A stretch of 64,000 nt of DNA from Hybos culiciformis (GCA_964007475.1 OZ023275.1:5704001-5768000), one strand, 5' to 3'. Counted from the stretch's first letter, positions 26,791 to 39,561 are shown. Numbers and translations: made by a program. Notes: generated by a model from the letters alone, not told the origin.

Positions 26791-29139
26791 TATGGTTTCG
26801 TAACCTATAAAGTTAAAAAAAATATACATATGTATTTAGTAATATTAATATTATAAAATGGTAAAGGTCTGTTGTCGCCGAAGGAAGATTTCTATAGCAC
26901 TTAGGAACATGAACAGAAGTTAAAAGTCAAAATTTTATCTAGTTTTTGACCTATTTATGTAAATTTTTGTCTTCGAAAAATATAAGAAATTACAATATTA
27001 AGTAATTTTGGTTAAAAAAATGTATTATCAGATAATAATTAAGAAGGAAGATTATTTAATTGCCAAATTAATTTTCTTCTTTTTTTTCTTACACAAAATA
27101 TTTAGTTAAGTTTCCTTATAATTTTGCTCTTTTTTTAAATCTTAAGGGTATAAGTTTTGACCATTAAACAATTAAGATTTTTTTGTCCCATAAATCAATC
27201 TCAATAAAATCAGCCTTAATGTTTCATTACGGAAATTAAATGATAATACATTATATTTCCAATAATATAAACAGAAATTCAACCATAGAATGATTTATTG
27301 CAAACTAAAAAAAAAAAAATTAGTCATCGTTAAATGAATTTTCTCATCATAAAAAAAAAATAGTGTAATGAAGTTTATTGTTAAGTTTATGATCACAAGA
27401 ATGGGCAACAATAAGATAAAAAATATTTTGTTATAAGTTTTTTTTTGGCAACTAGCTTACAACTATTTTTTTTATGTTATTATTTTATGTTATTATTTTT
27501 TATGTTGCAAAATATTGTTAATATATTTTTCAGTTGGCAAGAAAGTATACATTTTTTCTTGCCATTATTATGATTATTTGTACAATAAAAAAGTAATCAT
27601 TATCGATATTTAACTTCATTCATGATATGTTATTGATGGATGAACTAAACTAGTAGGTTCAAAATACCAAATTTAAAGAAACAAAATTATGAAATATACT
27701 CGAAAGTCTAAAAAAGCATTCCTAATTATTAAAAAATGTTTGAAATTTATTAGAAATACAATTAAATTTATTCGATTATAATTATGTTTTTTTCTGATGA
27801 TGGTTCATAAAAATATTTATTTGAAAATTAGTGAAAATTATTTTTCGTTGAGGCGTACAAAGAATGTCAAATAATTTTTACATCCATTAATGTAGATAAA
27901 ATTCTTGGCAGATTTGACTTATCGAATTCGTTTTTAATTGTTATAAATGTATTCCTATAAAACTCATTTTCTAACTAAGTTTAGATTTTAATCTGATTTC
28001 CAGGAAATTTTTTTTCCAATTTATCATAATTTTTTTTGTGGATAAATAAACGGATTTTCATTAATACGAAGATATCAAAATATTACATTATTATTAAAGA
28101 ATTTTTTTTTGTTGGAATAAGCCAAATAATAAGGTTAATTTCTTATTATACCTGTTGGTAAACAGAATATAGTGAAAAATTAGAGTAAATAAATTAAAAA
28201 AAAAAATTATATTTTTATTTTGCTTAACATAATATTTCTGAAAAAAAAAATGTTTAATATAGATATATTTTTAACCATTTTTAATTAGAAAAAATTTAAT
28301 TAAAAATAAAAAAGGTAATCCTGACTATCTACATTAGTAGTTAAAAGAAATTACCAATTGTGTATAAACTTTAATACATAGACTATATAAATATTATCTG
28401 TATTATAGAAAGTACAAGAATAATATATTACTTGCATATATAACTTTATATGCGAATTCTATTTTTATTTTATTATTACATATAAGCTTCGTAACATAGA
28501 AAAACATAATATACGAAATTAATTTCTTTTTGTTTTGAAATTTTTAAAATATCTGAAACAGCGGGTGTTAAAATTCTTTGTTTTATAAAAACATATTTAT
28601 CGTTTTGTATTATCCGATAAACTTTTTAAAACACAAAGAAAATCATAAAGATTATTCTTAATTTAGAAAAACAGTATGAATATTAAAAGATTTTTTCTTT
28701 TTCTATTTAAACATCCTTCAGAATTTTCTAGGAATAAATGCAGACAAAAAAAAATTCACAATGTGCTAAGGACTCTTTTGTTTTTAGTTATTTGTTAGAT
28801 TGCAATATTGCACTAACATGACGTTTCGTTATGACAAAGGAAAAAAAGAAGAGATTAAAAAAAAATTCTATATTTTATTAAAATAAGCATTTTTGAAGTA
28901 ATTCGAATTTATATGTATAATGTTTAATAAAGTTCTAATTGTTTTTTCAATAGCCATTTAATGTTGTTTAAAGAAAAATTTTTAAATTACAACATCAGAT
29001 ATAGGAAGCACAAAGGAATATGATTTGCTTTATATAGCTGTTTAAGAAATTATAACCAATCAATTTCGACTCAGGCTGGCAAACTAAATATCGTGTTCAA
29101 AAAGAAAATAACACTCAATTAAATACTCAGATAATAGAG
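26791..29139. other. AT-rich intergenic DNA
   Basis: No gene, RNA or transposon signal recognised. Confidence 0.5.
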
Positions 29140-29352
29140 ATAATATAATAATAAGTAAAATGGTAATTTAATAATATTATAATACTTATATAATAATATA
29201 ATAATATAAAAATATATAATTTAATATAATAAAATAAAATTTAATAATATAATAATAAAATAATAATTTAACAATTTAATTTAGTAAAATAATATAATAA
29301 TGTAATAATATGATATTATAATATATTAATAGAATAATATAATAATATAATA
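29140..29352. repeat. AATAAT/TAATAATA low-complexity tract
   Basis: About 200 bp almost entirely of A and T in an irregular TAATAATATAA pattern, ending at AACCCGC. Confidence 0.85.
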
Positions 29353-29404
29353 ACCCGCTAAAGTTTTCTTATGCTAGATAGGTAGTTTAAATCAGATAGT
29401 TATG

Positions 29405-29412
29405 TTTTACAG
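29405..29412 (+). repeat. hAT-type 8-bp target duplication, left copy
   Basis: TTTTACAG, repeated exactly at 29800-29807 on the other side of the element. Confidence 0.9.
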
Positions 29413-29799
29413 CAAGCGTCGGCAAGACTTTCATCAACTGGGCCAGATGCAGATTTTTCAATTTTTTTGTGGGATTAATTCTTTCATTTACTTAATTTAC
29501 AACAATAGCAGCCCTTCAGAAAATTTGGCGATCAATATTTAGCAGAAAACAATATTTTTAATGCAACATTTATTGAATAATGCAAAAAGTTGTAGTAATA
29601 GAATTTTTTTAAAAGCTGAATTATATAAATATGAGGTTCTGAATGGAATTTTTGATAGTTTTAATTTTTTTTGCTGTAAAAAAATTAAAAAATTATAAAA
29701 AGGCCTAGAAGAATAAATCAGGCCGAATAACAAGGCGGCAATAAAAATGTTGGAGGGCCAAAAAAGAACACCGAATGGGCCGTATGTTGTCGACCCTTG
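29413..29799. mobile_element. nonautonomous hAT-like transposon (387 bp)
   Basis: Ends CAAGCGTCGGCAAGAC and, inverted, CAAGGGTCGACAACATAC, sharing CAAGSGTCGRCAA. They are flanked by a perfect 8-bp duplication TTTTACAG at 29405-29412 and 29800-29807. An 8-bp duplication and a GGGTCGGCAA-type end are typical of hAT elements with GGCC-rich subterminal sequence, and GGGCCAGATG and GAATGGGCCGTATG are present. The minus-strand open frame 29539-29850 lies mostly within it and shows no transposase motif. Confidence 0.85.
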
Positions 29800-29807
29800 T
29801 TTTACAG
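29800..29807 (+). repeat. hAT-type 8-bp target duplication, right copy
   Basis: TTTTACAG, identical to 29405-29412. Confidence 0.9.
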
Positions 29808-31490
29808 GATTTGGGGTCATCTTTTTAATTTTTTTTAACACAAAAAACAAATTTATACGTGTTTATAAAATTATATATTTAAATATTTCTATATAAATTG
29901 ACTCGCATTACTATCTTTTGTTGCAAGTATTAAAGTTTAATCAAAATAAGGCATGTACCTACCGAAGTGTATTAAATTATTTTTTTTGTTAATTTTAATT
30001 TAGAACCAACCTTAAGATACAATATTAAATACACAATTTCACAATTAGTATATGAAACAATTATAAGCTTAGAGCACATTTATGAATTAGTATTTTGCTA
30101 AGTTTTGGGTTCTGACTTTCTATAATAATTATCCTTTTTTTAAACACTTGAATATTTTTTAGGATTCGTTTTTATTTATCAAAAACAAAAATTTTATATT
30201 TTTAAATAAAGTTGAGTTTTTTTTGTTTTAGAGTTTTAAAGAATATGTTTCCTTTTTAAATTAAAAGGGTTCTTATATACGGAAAATTGGGGAAAAAATA
30301 TTTAGAAAACTCACAATGCAATTTAAAAGTTAAAAAAATATACTTAATATATATCAAATATATTCATCAAATATCAACGTTAAGTTAATAGAATATTATT
30401 TTGGGTAAAAAATATCAACGTTAAGTTAATAGAATATTATTTTGGGTAAAAATTAATTTATAACCAATTTTATTTCATTTTAATTGCTTTGTATAATTTT
30501 CTTAGTTCAAACATATTTTTATCTTCCATAAAATATTTGACCGGAAATAGAAAAAAAATCCATTTATATTCGGAGATCTTTATTATACGCAATATTAAAA
30601 TTTTTTCTGTGATTTAGACTCCAAATTTATGATGAGTATGATTAAAAATTCTTCAAGTTTTCGTAAGTGAAAAGTACTCTAATTAAAAAAGTGTTTTTTG
30701 AAACAAAATAAATTCCCTTGTGAAAATTGTTTTCTTTTTTTTTTCCGAAAATTAGTTTCCATATTAATTTATACCATAAATGGTAATTCTCTATTATACT
30801 CAGTGAGTTTATATTTTTAACTTTTTTCAAAAAATGTTTTTTATCTTTTAGGAAATATTTTTGCCTCCAACTTTTTGAATATATGTATGTTCAATACAAG
30901 CTCTAGTTAAAATGAAAATGAATAAATTTTTCGGAATCAAGGGAATGAATACAATATTTATTTCTTTACATATATTATATGGGGCATATAAATTTTGTAT
31001 TAGAGGCTTAAATCAAATTTTTTGAGTTTTAATTGTAAAGAACTCTTCAGGACATGAATCAATAAAGAATTTACATATTATTTTGAACAGAAAAATGTGT
31101 TTGAATAAATGTAGATTCAATTTTTCATATAAATATAATATAAATATTGTATTAATATAATATTATATTTTGTTGTTTTCAATTTTGCATCATAGAAGGA
31201 AAATTTAACATTGTGTAAATTCATGTTTTTTTGTTGAAACAAAGAATATTACAATTTATTTCTATATGAACATTTTTTTTTTAATTATTATGGTAGAAAT
31301 TTTATAGTTTTCACAATATATATTTATTATGTTGACACAGTACAATAATAATAATAATATGTACTATGTAATACATGAAATAATGTTTACAAAAGATCAT
31401 AAAAAAGAAAATTCAAAAAAAAAAGAAAGCAATTTACTCCTACATTTATGAAAATTTTAACAAAATCATTATTGTATATTTTATTTCAAA
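29808..31490. other. AT-rich intergenic DNA with a 43-bp duplication
   Basis: A 43-bp unit starting ATATCAACGTTAAGTTAATA is perfectly duplicated head to tail at about 30370-30455. Nothing else recognisable; the 30642-30830 minus open frame is low complexity. Confidence 0.6.
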
Positions 31491-31492
31491 TA

Positions 31493-32060
31493 CAGTGTTG
31501 ACCGAAATTATAGGCTCATTATTGAAAAAAAGAATTCAAATAATTTGTAATTCAAAGAAAGTTTCAAAACATGTTTTCAAGTCAAGTTAAATGCCGCGTC
31601 GCAGAAATTACAATTTCAGTTTAATATTGATAATTTAAAGAATTTATTTTTTATCGCATCGATTAAAGAAAGGGGTATTTTTTGTAAGTTTTATGAACGA
31701 CGCTAGAGATATGCTTGGGAATTTAACTTTTCTATCGAAAATATTCCGAGATATTTTATTTCGTCTGCCTTTTATATGTCAATGTCAAAGACATTTAAAT
31801 TTGATTTAACGCTTTTTCAGTGTAAAATATTGCGTTAGTGTTCGAGATGTTAATTTTCCATTTGTAATAATGTACAGAAATGACATTTTGCAAATTGTTT
31901 ACTGCTATAGGCCATTAAAAAGTTGAACGAAAGGAGCTTGTTTAAAGAATTGTGAATTGATTTGCTCCATAAATGGAGAAAATATAAAACTAAATAAGAC
32001 TGGATTATTGATTGGATTATTCGTTTTTTTTCTTGAGCCCAATCAATTTGCACACCACTG
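31493..32060. mobile_element. nonautonomous Tc1/mariner-like transposon (568 bp)
   Basis: Left end CAGTGTTGACCGAAATTATA and inverted right end CAGTGGTGTGCAAATTGATT share CAGTGKTG...AAATT and a following GGCTCA, each directly bordered by TA (31491-31492 and 32061-32062). CAGTG ends with TA duplication are the hallmark of Tc1-like elements. The interior has no intact transposase, and the minus open frame 31850-32053 shows no DDE motif. Confidence 0.75.
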
Positions 32061-32062
32061 TA

Positions 32063-32524
32063 TTTTATTTTAACATAATAAAATAAAATTTTAAATAAAA
32101 TCTATTTCCTGTTGTAGGTATTTTTGATTTATATTTTCATCTAACAATATAATAAAATGTAAAACAAAAGTAACATAATGCAACTTTTGTGTTATACATA
32201 CGTACTATGAAATAGAAACGAGGAAATAAGGAGGAAAATTGATATAATGATAAGTGATAAGTAAAATTAAAATTTAACCTATTATCACTAATAAAAAATT
32301 ATGAATTAAAAAATTTAATAATAAAAATTCAAAAAATAATATTTTAGTTCTGTTTTCACATTATAGACATACTTAATAAATGAAATTTGCATTAATCTGC
32401 TATTGCAAAGTTTGACTCGCGAAGATTCAATTGTTGAGATGATTAATTCAAATAATTGAATCAAAAATAAGAAACACATGAAAATATTTTAGGAAAACTC
32501 GTTATCTTCATTATGCAACTGTGT
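32063..32524. other. AT-rich intergenic DNA
   Basis: No signal seen. Confidence 0.5.
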
Positions 32525-32666
32525 TTAACCCTTTCAAACCGGCGTGCCCCACCGGTGGTTCACATGTGCATATTTCATCTGGCGGCGTGTACCACCATAC
32601 AGGAATATTTTCAACCCCGCCAGATGAACAGAAACACAAAAAGCAACGCAGGCGTCAACGTGTTAA
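32525..32666. mobile_element. piggyBac-like MITE with TTAA duplication
   Basis: A sharply GC-richer 134-bp segment (32529-32662) lies between two TTAA sites (32525-32528 and 32663-32666). Its ends are CCCTTTCAAACC and, inverted, CACGTTGACGCC, matching at 7 of 12 positions. The core contains palindromic GC-rich words such as CCACCGGTGG and a CATCTGGCGG...CCGCCAGATG pair. TTAA duplications with CCYTT-type ends fit piggyBac-related MITEs. The 32521-32721 open frame is a reading of this element. Confidence 0.7.
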
Positions 32667-33925
32667 CTTAGGCCTAGAAGTTCAGAATTTAAGCCGATTT
32701 TTATATAACTCTAATGTTTAAAGAAACTCATTTAGTTTAATCAAACCTTGGGAATCTTTAGATATATGTATTGAAAACTTTTTGCTAAAAATAAAAACAC
32801 AAGACAAAATACATGCATTACTCTTGTTGTTTTTATAGTAAGTATTTTAAACTAATGTATTAATAAAGGTGAAAGGATGACAATATAACATTATTTAGAA
32901 AATTAATTAATTTTATATCTAAAAAATTTAGTTTAAAATAGAATATTTTTGTATTTCCATTAATTTAAAAAAAATTTCGTTTTCATGACATCAGAAAGTT
33001 AAATGAAGAATGAATGCAATTCATTCAAAATGTACTTGACCTTTGGTAGAATTTTTTTTTCTTACCATTTTTCATTAAACAATTTTATTTTTTCTATTTT
33101 CTGTATAACTTAATCTGATTTTATTATATATGTTTAACCTATTTTAGCACAAAAAAAATATGTATCCTTTATTAAATTTGGTTTGAAAAGAAAGAAAAGG
33201 ATAAATATTATTATTAAATTGTTGAGTTGATAGCCATTGATTGTTGACCAGTGGTAATATTAATTTACATAAATTCTAAATAAGTAAAAATATCTATGAC
33301 AATCGAAAATTTTGTGAATATTTTTGAATATATAATGAGTATTGGGATTGAAAACTAAAAATGTAAAACAAAATTATATAAATAAAAAATGAATTTTAGA
33401 AAATTTGAATTTGAATACTGGAAAGATAACATTTTAATTGGATTATTGTCAGGTTTTCACCATGTTAGAAATTCATTATCTTTAGAAGAATATAGTTTTC
33501 AATGAAGTTTGTTACAATCCAGACAAAACATTTAGTGTTTCATATATTTTTTAAAGTTTTTTATTTTATTTGTTTAAATTAATATTTTTACTCTTCTTCC
33601 ATTATATTTAATATGATTTTAAAATGTACAAAGCGAACTTGTCTCTTACTTCGTAATAAAATTAAAAGAAATATTATACCTGATGCACGATAATGTTACA
33701 TATAGTGGGATAGCTGAAGACAAAGTGGAGTATCCCAATAACTTAATATGCGATTTAAGAATACAAAACTATTTTGTACCAACATTTGTGTTAAAAATCG
33801 AGTTGATGAAGTAAACTTTATGCAGTATTACGAAAATTATATTTATTTGTGTTACTGACGAGTTACTTTGAATGCTTAAATACATCTTGTATTCTTATTA
33901 TATGTTACATGCGCTATAATTTTTA
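32667..33925. other. AT-rich intergenic DNA
   Basis: No signal seen. Confidence 0.5.
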
Positions 33926-34530
33926 ATTCCCACGCCATAATCCTACGAAATATTGTAGTTTTGACACGAAACCTTCATGACAAAACTCCAATTTCAAAAA
34001 ATGGCATTATTCCCAAAAACGAAATTACATAACTCCCGTGATGATTTTTCAACGATATGGGGATTATGTCATAACGTCATTTATATCCACTCAAAAAAAT
34101 TACACATAAAATTTTTATGCAAAAAATGACGTACATATAATGCCCATTAAAAAATTATTAATAAAAAGCAATATGCTGTAAAATAAGGCCGCAGGGTCAT
34201 TCAAAATTGTAGTGTAACGATCGGTTTTTCAATCCCGAAAATCTTTTTTAGGTCGCGTACCCGTCATTATGTTGCGAAAACTGAAATTTAAATATTTGAA
34301 GCTTATTATTTAATACAAATTGTGGAAGTTTTTTCATTTTTATAGAATTCTCCTCCTTCCTTTATGACATAATTCTAAATTTGATTTATGCCATAATACC
34401 CACTTTCATACGGTAGTTTTGTCATTATGACAAAACTCCCACTTGATGAATATGACATAATTTACACGAGAAATGACATATAACTACCACCGTGGGAATT
34501 ATGTCATTTTGAGAAGTGGTAGTTATAGTA
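33926..34530. repeat. degenerate array of inverted RACATAAYWCCCA-type words
   Basis: Short words recur in both orientations: ATGACAAAACTCC (33978, 34436), TAGTTTTGWCA (33957, 34413), GACATAATT (34366, 34463) with TTATGTCAT (34064, 34499), CATAACTCCCG, CATAATACCCA and TAATTCCCACG. The right boundary reads GTGGGAATTATGTCAT. This resembles, in decayed form, the alternating-module plan of the elements at 18.05, 34.98 and 55.58 kb, and it sits 450 bp upstream of one of them. Ends and target duplication not found. Confidence 0.4.
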
Positions 34531-34546
34531 AATGAGACATATAATA

Positions 34547-34757
34547 AATTATTTTATACTGTTAGCTACTTATTAAATAAAATAAAATAAAAATAAAAAT
34601 AGATAATAGTTTGTACATATTTGATTTTTTTCTGGCTAATAGTATAAAAAAGTGGGACATATATAGCTTTTATATAAATTTTATACTGTTAGCTACTTAT
34701 TAAATAAAATTAAAAAAAAAGTTTAAATAAAAATTGATAATAGTTTGGATTTGATTT
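34547..34757 (+). repeat. about 80-bp diverged direct duplication
   Basis: TTTTATACTGTTAGCTACTT followed by ATTAAATAAAAT, then GATAATAGTTTG and GATTTTTTT, occurs at about 34550-34632 and 34678-34757. Confidence 0.7.
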
Positions 34758-34974
34758 TTTTTTTGTCCGGACTCAATTTTATACAATTTTGTTCGGTTAA
34801 AATTTTCGGTTAAAATTTAAAAAAATTAATTCTAATATTTATTTTTATTTTTAAATATAAAAAAGAATTAAAAAATCAAATTTGCAAATCAATCTAGCAA
34901 AACAAAAAGTTAAAAAAAATGTGCAAAGTTTTATTTTTAAGAAAATAGCTTTTATGTTGATTAAGTGATTATGT

Positions 34975-34983
34975 TCCTAAAAG
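34975..34983 (+). repeat. target-site duplication, left copy
   Basis: TCCTAAAAG, repeated exactly at 35704-35712 outside the element at 34984-35703. Confidence 0.85.
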
Positions 34984-35703
34984 GGTGAACTGACATAACC
35001 GCGAATGTCATAACCGCGAAAATTTTTTGTCATAACCGCGAAACTAGAATTTGTATGAGTTTCGCGGTTATAACAAAAATTTTTGTTATAACCGCGAAAC
35101 TAATTTTATTTTTGTCATAACCGCGAATTCGCGGTTATGACAAAAAAAATGTTAAGTTTTTCGCGGTTATAACAAACATTTTTGTTATAACCGCGAAATG
35201 ATAAAAATCGAATTTTTGTGTTTCGCGGTTATAACAAAAATTTGCCCCCCCTCCTGTGTGCTTACCACACAACATTTTTTTATTGAGGTCTTATTTCATT
35301 TTTCAAAATGATCGAGTTTTTGTGTTTCGCGGTTATAACAAAAATTTTTGTTATAACCGCGAAATGATAAAAATTGATTTTTTGTGTTTCGCGGTTATAA
35401 CAAAAATTTTTGTTATAACCGCGAAACACAAAAATTCTATTTTTGTCATTTCGCGGTTATAACAAAAATTTTTGTTATAACCGCGAAATGATAAAAATCG
35501 AAATTTTGTGTTTCGCGGTTATAACAAAAATTTTTGTTGTAACCGCGAAACGAAATTTTTTCAATTTTTTGCCATATTTTTTCGCGGTTATGACAAAAAA
35601 AAATATAAGACATTTTTCGCGGTTATGACACTTTTATTTTTTATTTCGCGGTTATGACAAAAAAGTTTCGCGGTTATGACATTCGCGGTTATGTCATGTA
35701 GCC
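34984..35703 (+). mobile_element. foldback-like element family A, copy 2 (720 bp)
   Basis: Ends GGTGAACTGACATAACCGCG and (inverted) GGCTACATGACATAACCGCG, the same two ends as the 18049-18478 copy in opposite orientation. Twenty-odd AACCGCGAA modules alternate in direction with perfect back-to-back palindromes spaced by AAAAATTTTT. The 9-bp duplication is TCCTAAAAG (34975-34983, 35704-35712). A roughly 70-bp non-modular insertion (about 35244-35316) contains TGTGTGCTTACCACACA, a small hairpin. The open frames at 35256-35462 and 35443-35628 (repeating FRGYNKNFCYN and FAVITKIFV) are translations of modules, not genes. Confidence 0.85.
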
Positions 35704-35712
35704 TCCTAAAAG
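35704..35712 (+). repeat. target-site duplication, right copy
   Basis: TCCTAAAAG, identical to 34975-34983. Confidence 0.85.
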
Positions 35713-36228
35713 TTATTTATTTTTTTTCAATGACAAAGCTTAAAAATTAGAATAAAGAAATAAACGGATAGCGTTAAAACAAATCCTTTTTTTTTCTCTT
35801 TTTTGATAAAATGAATTTTCGATCATTGAAATCTAACTTATTGTGTACGAAAAAGGATTAAAAACAAAATAAAGGATTCTTTGTTATTTTAAAATTCTGC
35901 TTCGGTAACGAATAGTCAATAAAGAAGCATTAAAAATAAAAAAAAATTAAGAAATTATTTCTTCAACAAAAGAATATTTTATTATGTAAAACAAAAATTT
36001 ATTTTTTCCAAAATATTTTTCGAATCAATAAAAATTAAAAAAAAAAAAAAATTTATGCAAAGAAAATTCAACAACTTCAATAGAAAAGAATATATTTTAG
36101 GTTAGAAAGTAAAATTTATGGGAGAGATTTGTTTTTAAATTCAATGTCATTTACTTGGAATAGTTAGAATCATTAAATTTTAGAAAAAAAAAAAAAAATT
36201 AAATACATATGTAAATAATTTTAATGCG
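35713..36228. other. AT-rich intergenic DNA
   Basis: No signal seen. Confidence 0.5.
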
Positions 36229-37584
36229 CAGGCCTTCGGTAAGTTGTATTTACATTCGCAAATTTAGCTCGGTAAATGGTCCATTACATGCATCAATACA
36301 CATGCAATTATAGAGGAATGTAAATTGTATTTACATTTCCCTGTGATGTAAATTGTATTTACATTGCTCTATATTGTATTTACATTCTTCATTTTGAACT
36401 GCGTAATACTATAAACAAAAATAATATCACTCACACTCACAATATTTCAATACAGACAAATACCAAAAAAAAAAAAAAAATTGCAAATGATACCTTTCAC
36501 ACATCTCACATGAATCATATCAATGTCAAACAAAGCTTAGTTTATAATGCTAAAAATCTATATTTTCCCTCTGAGCTAATCTATATTTTCCCTCTGAGCA
36601 AAAAAAAAAAAAAAAAAAGAACCAATAAAAAAATACGCGGCTATTTTTTTTTTCTAAAAAGAGGCCAGTCGATCAGTCGATGAATTTTCTTAACATTTGT
36701 TTCAATCTACTATTTTTAAAGGATATTCGAACCTCTACTACTAAATTTTTAAACGAGTGTGGTTGGATTTTAGTACAAAAATTTAAACCACACTTCAAAA
36801 CTTGCACTTATTTTTATTCAAAAAAAGAAAATGAATAAAAATAGAGCAATGGTAACCCTGAAAATATCTTTGTTGTCATTATAAAGTTTGCTGTCAAATG
36901 TCAAGTAAGAATTTTTTTTTCTTTATCAACAAACGAGGAAAATGGCAGCAACAAGGAGATTATTTATTGTAAATATAAATTATAATTATATAATTATTAT
37001 TTGATTTTATTTTTAATTATAAAAAAAAATAATTATAAAATTATTATTATTTTTTTTAATAATTAAAAATAAAATTAAATAAAATTTAAGAAGACTATTA
37101 GTTCCTAAAATAATAAAAAAAAAATTAGTAATTTTTCTAAAAAAAAATTATTCAATTTTTTTTTTGCAAAAAAGAAAATGAATAATTTTTTTTGGAAAAA
37201 TTACTAATTTTTTTTTAATATTTTAGGAATTAGCTGATCTTAAATCATCCGGTTTGAAATCATTTCGAGAAATAAATTTACTTCCGTATTAATTAAATTT
37301 TATTTCCTTGCTTCATTTTGAACTTTTTTGTTTATTTTTTTCATTGTAAATGTATTGTTTTCAACTCCCTCTCCCATGCACATTAAAGCAGTATACAATA
37401 CATGTTAATCAAATTTGTTATACTGCTCGTTGTGTACACACACAAACACATAGACACTCGTCAATATTATATCACTCGACCTTCGGTCTCGTGATATAAA
37501 CATGACTCGTGTCTATGTGTTTGTGTGTATACACAACTCGCAAGAATAACAAATTTTCTTAACATGTATTGTAATCTACTATTA
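36229..37584 (+). mobile_element. family D hairpin element, diverged copy 2 with internal insertion
   Basis: Left end TTTTAATGCGCAGGCCTTCG and repeated GTAAATTGTATTTACATT words (36300-36385), then CAATATTTCAATACAG, correspond to the left half of the 17-kb copy. The right half resumes at about 37368 (CCTCTCCCATGCACATTAAA). It runs through a hairpin with the same tip (CTCGACCTTCGGTCTCG) and ends TAATCTACTATTA. The arm sequence differs (CACACAAACACATAGACACTCGTC against its complement), but the pairing is kept. About 880 bp of unrelated DNA (about 36490-37367) separates the halves and includes a 22-bp duplication (AATCTATATTTTCCCTCTGA, twice) and a large palindrome. Confidence 0.65.
37099..37232. 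repeat. 134-bp imperfect palindrome
   Basis: TAGTTCCTAAAATAATAAAA then ATTAGTAATTTTTC on the left is mirrored by GGAAAAATTACTAATTTTTT then AATATTTTAGGAATTA on the right; the centre is a short AT-rich loop near 37160. A second AT palindrome (TTTGATTTTATTTTTAATTA against its inverse) adjoins it at 36998-37083. Confidence 0.7.
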
Positions 37585-39558
37585 CAGAATTCTACACATT
37601 TTTCTGAATTGGTATTTTATTAACATAATATATGGAAAAATTTCATTGGAGTTGGTTTATATTCTGTATACATAGAAATTCTGTATTTTTCAATTAAAAA
37701 AAACTGTTTGAGTAGAAATCCTGTTTCTAAAATTCTCAAAAAAAAAAATAAAGAATAGATATATGTACTTATGTGAACCTTTTTGTTTTTAAAATAAATA
37801 AAATTGAAATTTAGCTAAATAACTTTTATCTCTGCAACTATTGATTTGGTTTTTTTTTATTTATTTTACATCATTAGTATCCAACATAAAAATACTTTCT
37901 GGTATAATTTCTATATGCCAAAGCCAAAGCAAAAATTATGTTTGTACCTACTAATGTACATATTTATTATTATTATTGACTTATCTGAATTTAAGAAAAT
38001 TTTTATATTCTATACACGCACATTGTAAAAGAAAAACCATTAATTTCATACACATATATATATAGATAAGAATTAAAGAAGAAAATTTATGAAAAAAAAA
38101 AGTTATGAAGAAAAACATTTTAATGAAGAACAAACTGAATAAAACTAATCTCATAAAAACATAATTTATAAAGAGTTTTTTTTCTTAAATAATACAAATA
38201 ATTCTGTTAATAAATATATAGTATTCTCCCAGGGTAAATAATAAATAAAAATGAGAGAAGTCAAAAAGTCAAATAGAAAAAGATTATTATTTATTATTAT
38301 TTTTAGTTATTACCGGAAATTGAAGAAAATTTAAAATTAAAGACTTCTTTTTATAATTCACCCAAACTATATAAATATCATTTTCCAATTGCTTGTTTTA
38401 ACGAAATGTTAAGGAAGGGAAACTTATTATTCTTGTTTCAAATTAATATTTTATTTGTTGTTAAAAAAAATGTAATTAATAAAATTATAAAATTTTTACA
38501 ATATTTAAAACATGATATAATTCAAAGCTTGTTGATGCTGTTATATGTGTTGAAAATAAATAATATCAATTTAATTTAATAATATAACTATAAACTATGT
38601 ACTTGGTTATTTTTGATTGTATCAATACCAAAATATTCACAATATTATTATTCACTTTCATTCAAGCGAATCTAATTTTGGGTGTTAGAAGCTTACACAA
38701 AATTTACAGAAAGTTTACATCTTTATAAAAATTTAAATGTATTTTAATGAAAATTAGTATGTTGGATAGATAGATGGCAATTAGAGGAACAAAAAAAATT
38801 ATTAGTCCTCCATTGTATCCAAAGAGCTGAAAATTAAAATTGATATATAATTTGTAAATGCCTGATTGTGTCTAAAAATTCGAGCTGAGAATGAAAATGA
38901 ATTTCGATGAAATCGATTCTAAGAAAATTTATCCAAACATATTTTAAATCGAAATATTACTGTTTTATACATTTTTATTTCTAAAGTTAAAAAGTAATTG
39001 CAGTATTCAATATCACAATAAACAATGTGAAAATGTTTAAATTTATAGTTCACTATTTATATACAATGTATAGGTATTGAATATTATATATTCAACGTTC
39101 TTAAAAAAGTTTGGGTAAGAATATTTTTACCTAATTTCCTATTTATTTAATCTTAATGTAAATTAAATACGTTGGTCCAGGATTTATGAACAACCTGTTG
39201 CATTATGAACAGAAAAGCTGAACATAATATATTTTTTTTTTGCGGAATACCAAAAACAACCTTAAAGAAATATTTTTATTTCTGTGTAATTTATTTGAAT
39301 TTAATATAATGTACATACATTATTCTATTTGAAATTCTTTACAAAGAGGTTAAATAATTATTTTTTTTTTTTTATAATTACGTCTACATTTTACTTTGAA
39401 AATTTAAGTTAATAATTTACAGGGTAATTAGAATGTCATATGTACAATATATATACATTAAGTGTATGTTTGACTTTTATGCCTTGCATAGAGTAGAGCA
39501 GTTAAACGTATTTAAAGGTGTTTTTCGAAACGAACATTCAGGCTGTGTTAATATATGT
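37585..39558. other. AT-rich intergenic DNA
   Basis: No gene or repeat ends recognised. Confidence 0.5.
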
Positions 39559-39561
39559 TTA

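Noticed and set aside
35256..35628. Repeat protein with FRGYNKNFCYN units
   Set aside because: Translation of family A modules; both strands give similar peptides because modules alternate.
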